DNA of 64,000 nt, from positions 768,495 through 832,494 of the forward strand of contig ML133414.1 of NCBI GenBank assembly GCA_003864495.1, written 5' to 3'. A model generated the notes under the pieces. It saw only the letters and a program-made list of their open reading frames with translations. It ran no database searches and was not told where the DNA came from. Shown here piece by piece: positions 61,658 through 64,000 of the stretch (positions within the stretch are counted from its first letter, which is position 1; each line of letters begins with the position of its first letter). Both the position numbers and the translations under genes were made by a program. Source of the DNA: Nemopilema nomurai (lineage: Eukaryota > Cnidaria > Scyphozoa > Rhizostomeae > Rhizostomatidae).

Positions 61658-64000
61658 GAAACCACGAGAAATCAGTAATGACCACAAGAAACCTTTTATT
61701 ACAACAACAGCTTTTGTAGATTGTAGTAAAGCCGGTCGTAGAGTGCTGCCTAGAAGAAGCTTTTGATGAGAGAATCTTTAGGGTCGTAATGCAGTGTAGC
61801 TCTTTCATTTTAGTCGAGCGAGTGAGTTGATCAGTTGTGACTGGTCATGCGGAAGTCCTATCTATCAAAGTAACATATGTAAATGGGCAAACGTTATAAT
61901 CTTGTTCAACGCAAAGCAAGCTTCAGGAAAGTACCAATGAAGTTATGAGTTCTCTCAAATTCCATATTTTAAATCTAATGCATTATGAAGGAGCAGCTTC
62001 CAAAACTTCCACTGAGTGAGGAAGAGGATGTTTTCGACAATTATGCTGCAATTCTGAAAGATTATCTCAACCAATTAAGTATTTTGTATTTTGTTAGAAA
62101 TAGCTTTATAGAAAGCCATCTTCGTGCCTGGGGTTTGTAGCAACAAAGAAAGTGACTTTGAGCTTTTGATCAGATTTTATTGCTAATCATTGAAATATTC
62201 TGGAGTTTAGCTTCTTCATTTTGTTATTGAATTGGACTATTAAGCATTGAGACATATTTGTTGCTTCTTTGTGATTCTGGTGCTTCTTTGTGATTCTTCC
62301 ACCCAACCTGTTCTTCACCCAACTTCACCCATTTGATAAACCAAATAACTTTCGATGCAAGTTTAAAGAAAGAAATAAGAGAGAAAGAGAAAAGAAACAG
62401 TAAAAAAATAATGAAAGAAATAATGAAAGAAAGAATGAAGTAAAGAATAAAAGAAAGAATGAAAGAAAGAATTAAGAAGGGGAGACGGACAAACAGAATA
62501 GCAACAGATTAAGATATTTTTATTTATGATTTCCACTGGGTGGGAGGTAATTGTACCCAACCTGATCTTCAAAGTAAGAAGCAGCTTTTTTCGTAAAAAT
62601 TTGTATTTCTTCATCAATGTCAGGTATTTTTATTTCACTATAAAGATACCTTTATTCCATATTCCAGTATAAATCATACATCAAACGCGTTTTCTAGGAG
62701 CAATGCAAAGTTCAGTTACAAAATAATGGAAGGTGGAAGCTGTATTGAGTATTGATTAAGTTTGCAAGATTGACGTTGTAAAAGATGATTTTCTGCTACA
62801 TTGTGAGGACTTATTTGACCAACGATGCAGCAAGTTTTCAGAGAAGGCGGGTTTCTGGCTAGGCCTAGTATCTAGATACGTACCTCTGGTCCCATAAAAG
62901 GAAAATATGAGTATCTCCTTTGATGGACGCTCAATAGAAGTTGGCCACAGTCAAGTCTCTACATGGTGGCTTTCAAAGTACGATGTCACGAGGGCTTACA
63001 CAATGGAATATGATGTCGCAATGTTCAAAAAATTCACGTGAAAGCAATTTTTGAGAAACTTGGTTACACCTCAGTTCATGGGCGTCAACGGGGGGAGATT
63101 AGGAGGGGCAAAGAGTCTGGGGCCCGTGCTTCCAATTGGGCACGTAATAAAGTAAGGATGTCTATTTACAACAAAAAGCCACTATTTCACCTACCTGATA
63201 CGGAATCAGCGCTTGTAAGTTTATCGCAGAAAAATGTCCACATGTCCTTGATTCATGTCAAGTGTTTTTAGACATACTTGTAAAAATTCTTAAAAAACCT
63301 TTTCCAACATTTGTACCTCGAAAGGGCGTTTCTTTTGCTTTCTGGGAAACTAAAGGGCGTGGCTACAGGAAATTTTATTTTGTAAATATATAATTTTACG
63401 TATTTAATTTGATTTAAAATATTATTTATATAATTTTAATTACAATTTATAATTTGTGAATTTATAATCACCCCCAGGGCCCGAGCTGCCTGTCGGTTGT
63501 TTAATCGGTGCTTTCACTTCCCACTAGAGGCACGAAAATGAAACACGACCTAAAGGAATGCTTAGATTTTAGGGCTTCCGAATACCATTTACTTTGAATG
63601 TCGTAAAAAATCCCATTAAGCCGGACATGTGGTTCTACGTTGCTTACAAAGCCACATCTCGAAGAAATCATAAATTCGCCAAACAAAACTGAACTATGCT
63701 AAAACCACGGCGTTACACATTAAACCAGCAATATAAACAAACCATCAAAAAAGTAGAGAACCCAAAAAACTTTGGCATCTTCCAGTATACGGGAGATTAA
63801 ATGAAATATCTAGATTGAGATGAAATGGGCACATATTATTGACAGAGGAAGAACCAAGATACATGAGGAAGCAAAACAGAAATAGCACGTAAATTGCTAA
63901 AAAGGCAAAGAGATTTGGAAAGTATTATGTTCTTTTTCTCAAATAGACCGCCCCTCTTCGTGCGTTGCCATCCCTGGTTGGTCTTGTCTCTTGACAGGCT
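61658..64000. other. Right-end intergenic region
   Basis: 2.3 kb with no supportable gene. Contains a purine-rich tract (62365-62475), very AT-rich sequence (63375-63470) and a 61-codon minus-strand frame (63501-63686) with no recognised domain, which could be an isolated exon. Confidence 0.5.
62365..62475. repeat. Purine-rich (GAAA)n-type microsatellite
   Basis: Roughly 110 bases almost purely of A and G on the plus strand, built of GAAA, GAAT and GAGA words with a loose GAAAGAAT… period. Confidence 0.85.

Noticed and set aside
63501..63686. 61-codon minus-strand frame near the right edge
   Set aside because: Composition is protein-like, but no family or splice context could be recognised; at most an isolated exon.

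Overview
The window is animal nuclear DNA. Genes are split by AT-rich GT-AG introns of a few hundred bases to several kb, and they encode metazoan-type proteins: a MAGUK polarity scaffold, a rhodopsin-class GPCR, SMYD4, NPRL2 and the RNase P protein POP4. Between and inside them lie hAT, Tc1-like, LINE, SINE and short inverted-repeat elements. The style fits a non-vertebrate animal such as a cnidarian, but nothing in the sequence fixes the species. There is no operon, CRISPR array or bacterial-type system.

Layout. 1-2526: last five exons of an M28 metallopeptidase of the NAALADase / glutamate carboxypeptidase II family. 6002-17670: a complete 17-exon tandem paralogue, 741 residues. 18561-19430: remains of a LINE reverse transcriptase and a Tc1-like element. 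20369-30107: a PALS1/MPP5-like MAGUK (L27, PDZ, SH3, GK; at least 17 exons). 30303-34995: a complete hAT element with 8-bp target duplication, carrying one frameshift in its transposase. 35959-38325 (-): intronless SMYD4. 40075-45311 (-): a three-exon prostanoid-receptor-like GPCR. 49695-55220 (-): POP4 in seven small exons, with a decayed second hAT transposase in one intron and a repeat copy in another. 55340-56506 (+): intronless NPRL2, head-to-head with POP4 across 119 bp. 56995-58128: an inverted-repeat DNA element. 58664-58885: a tRNA-derived SINE. 60044-61657 (+): intronless ENPP-like membrane protein that has lost nearly all catalytic residues.

The genes do not form one pathway. They are an ordinary animal neighbourhood: secreted/membrane hydrolase relatives (NAALADases, ENPP-like), cell polarity (PALS1), lipid-mediator signalling (GPCR), lysine methylation (SMYD4), tRNA processing (POP4) and mTORC1 control (NPRL2). 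The most interesting observations are the mosaic divergence of the NAALADase tandem pair, which suggests gene conversion; the NAALADase site that keeps zinc chemistry but lacks the glutamate-recognition residues; the GPCR that keeps the prostanoid-binding TM7 arginine and an intron at the end of TM6; the dead ENPP-like ectodomain; and two copies of an inverted-repeat element bracketing one PDZ exon. I did not find a clearly new biological system.

Exon borders were read by eye from splice signals, phase and family similarity, without transcripts. Multi-exon genes are given as one span with exon coordinates in the evidence.
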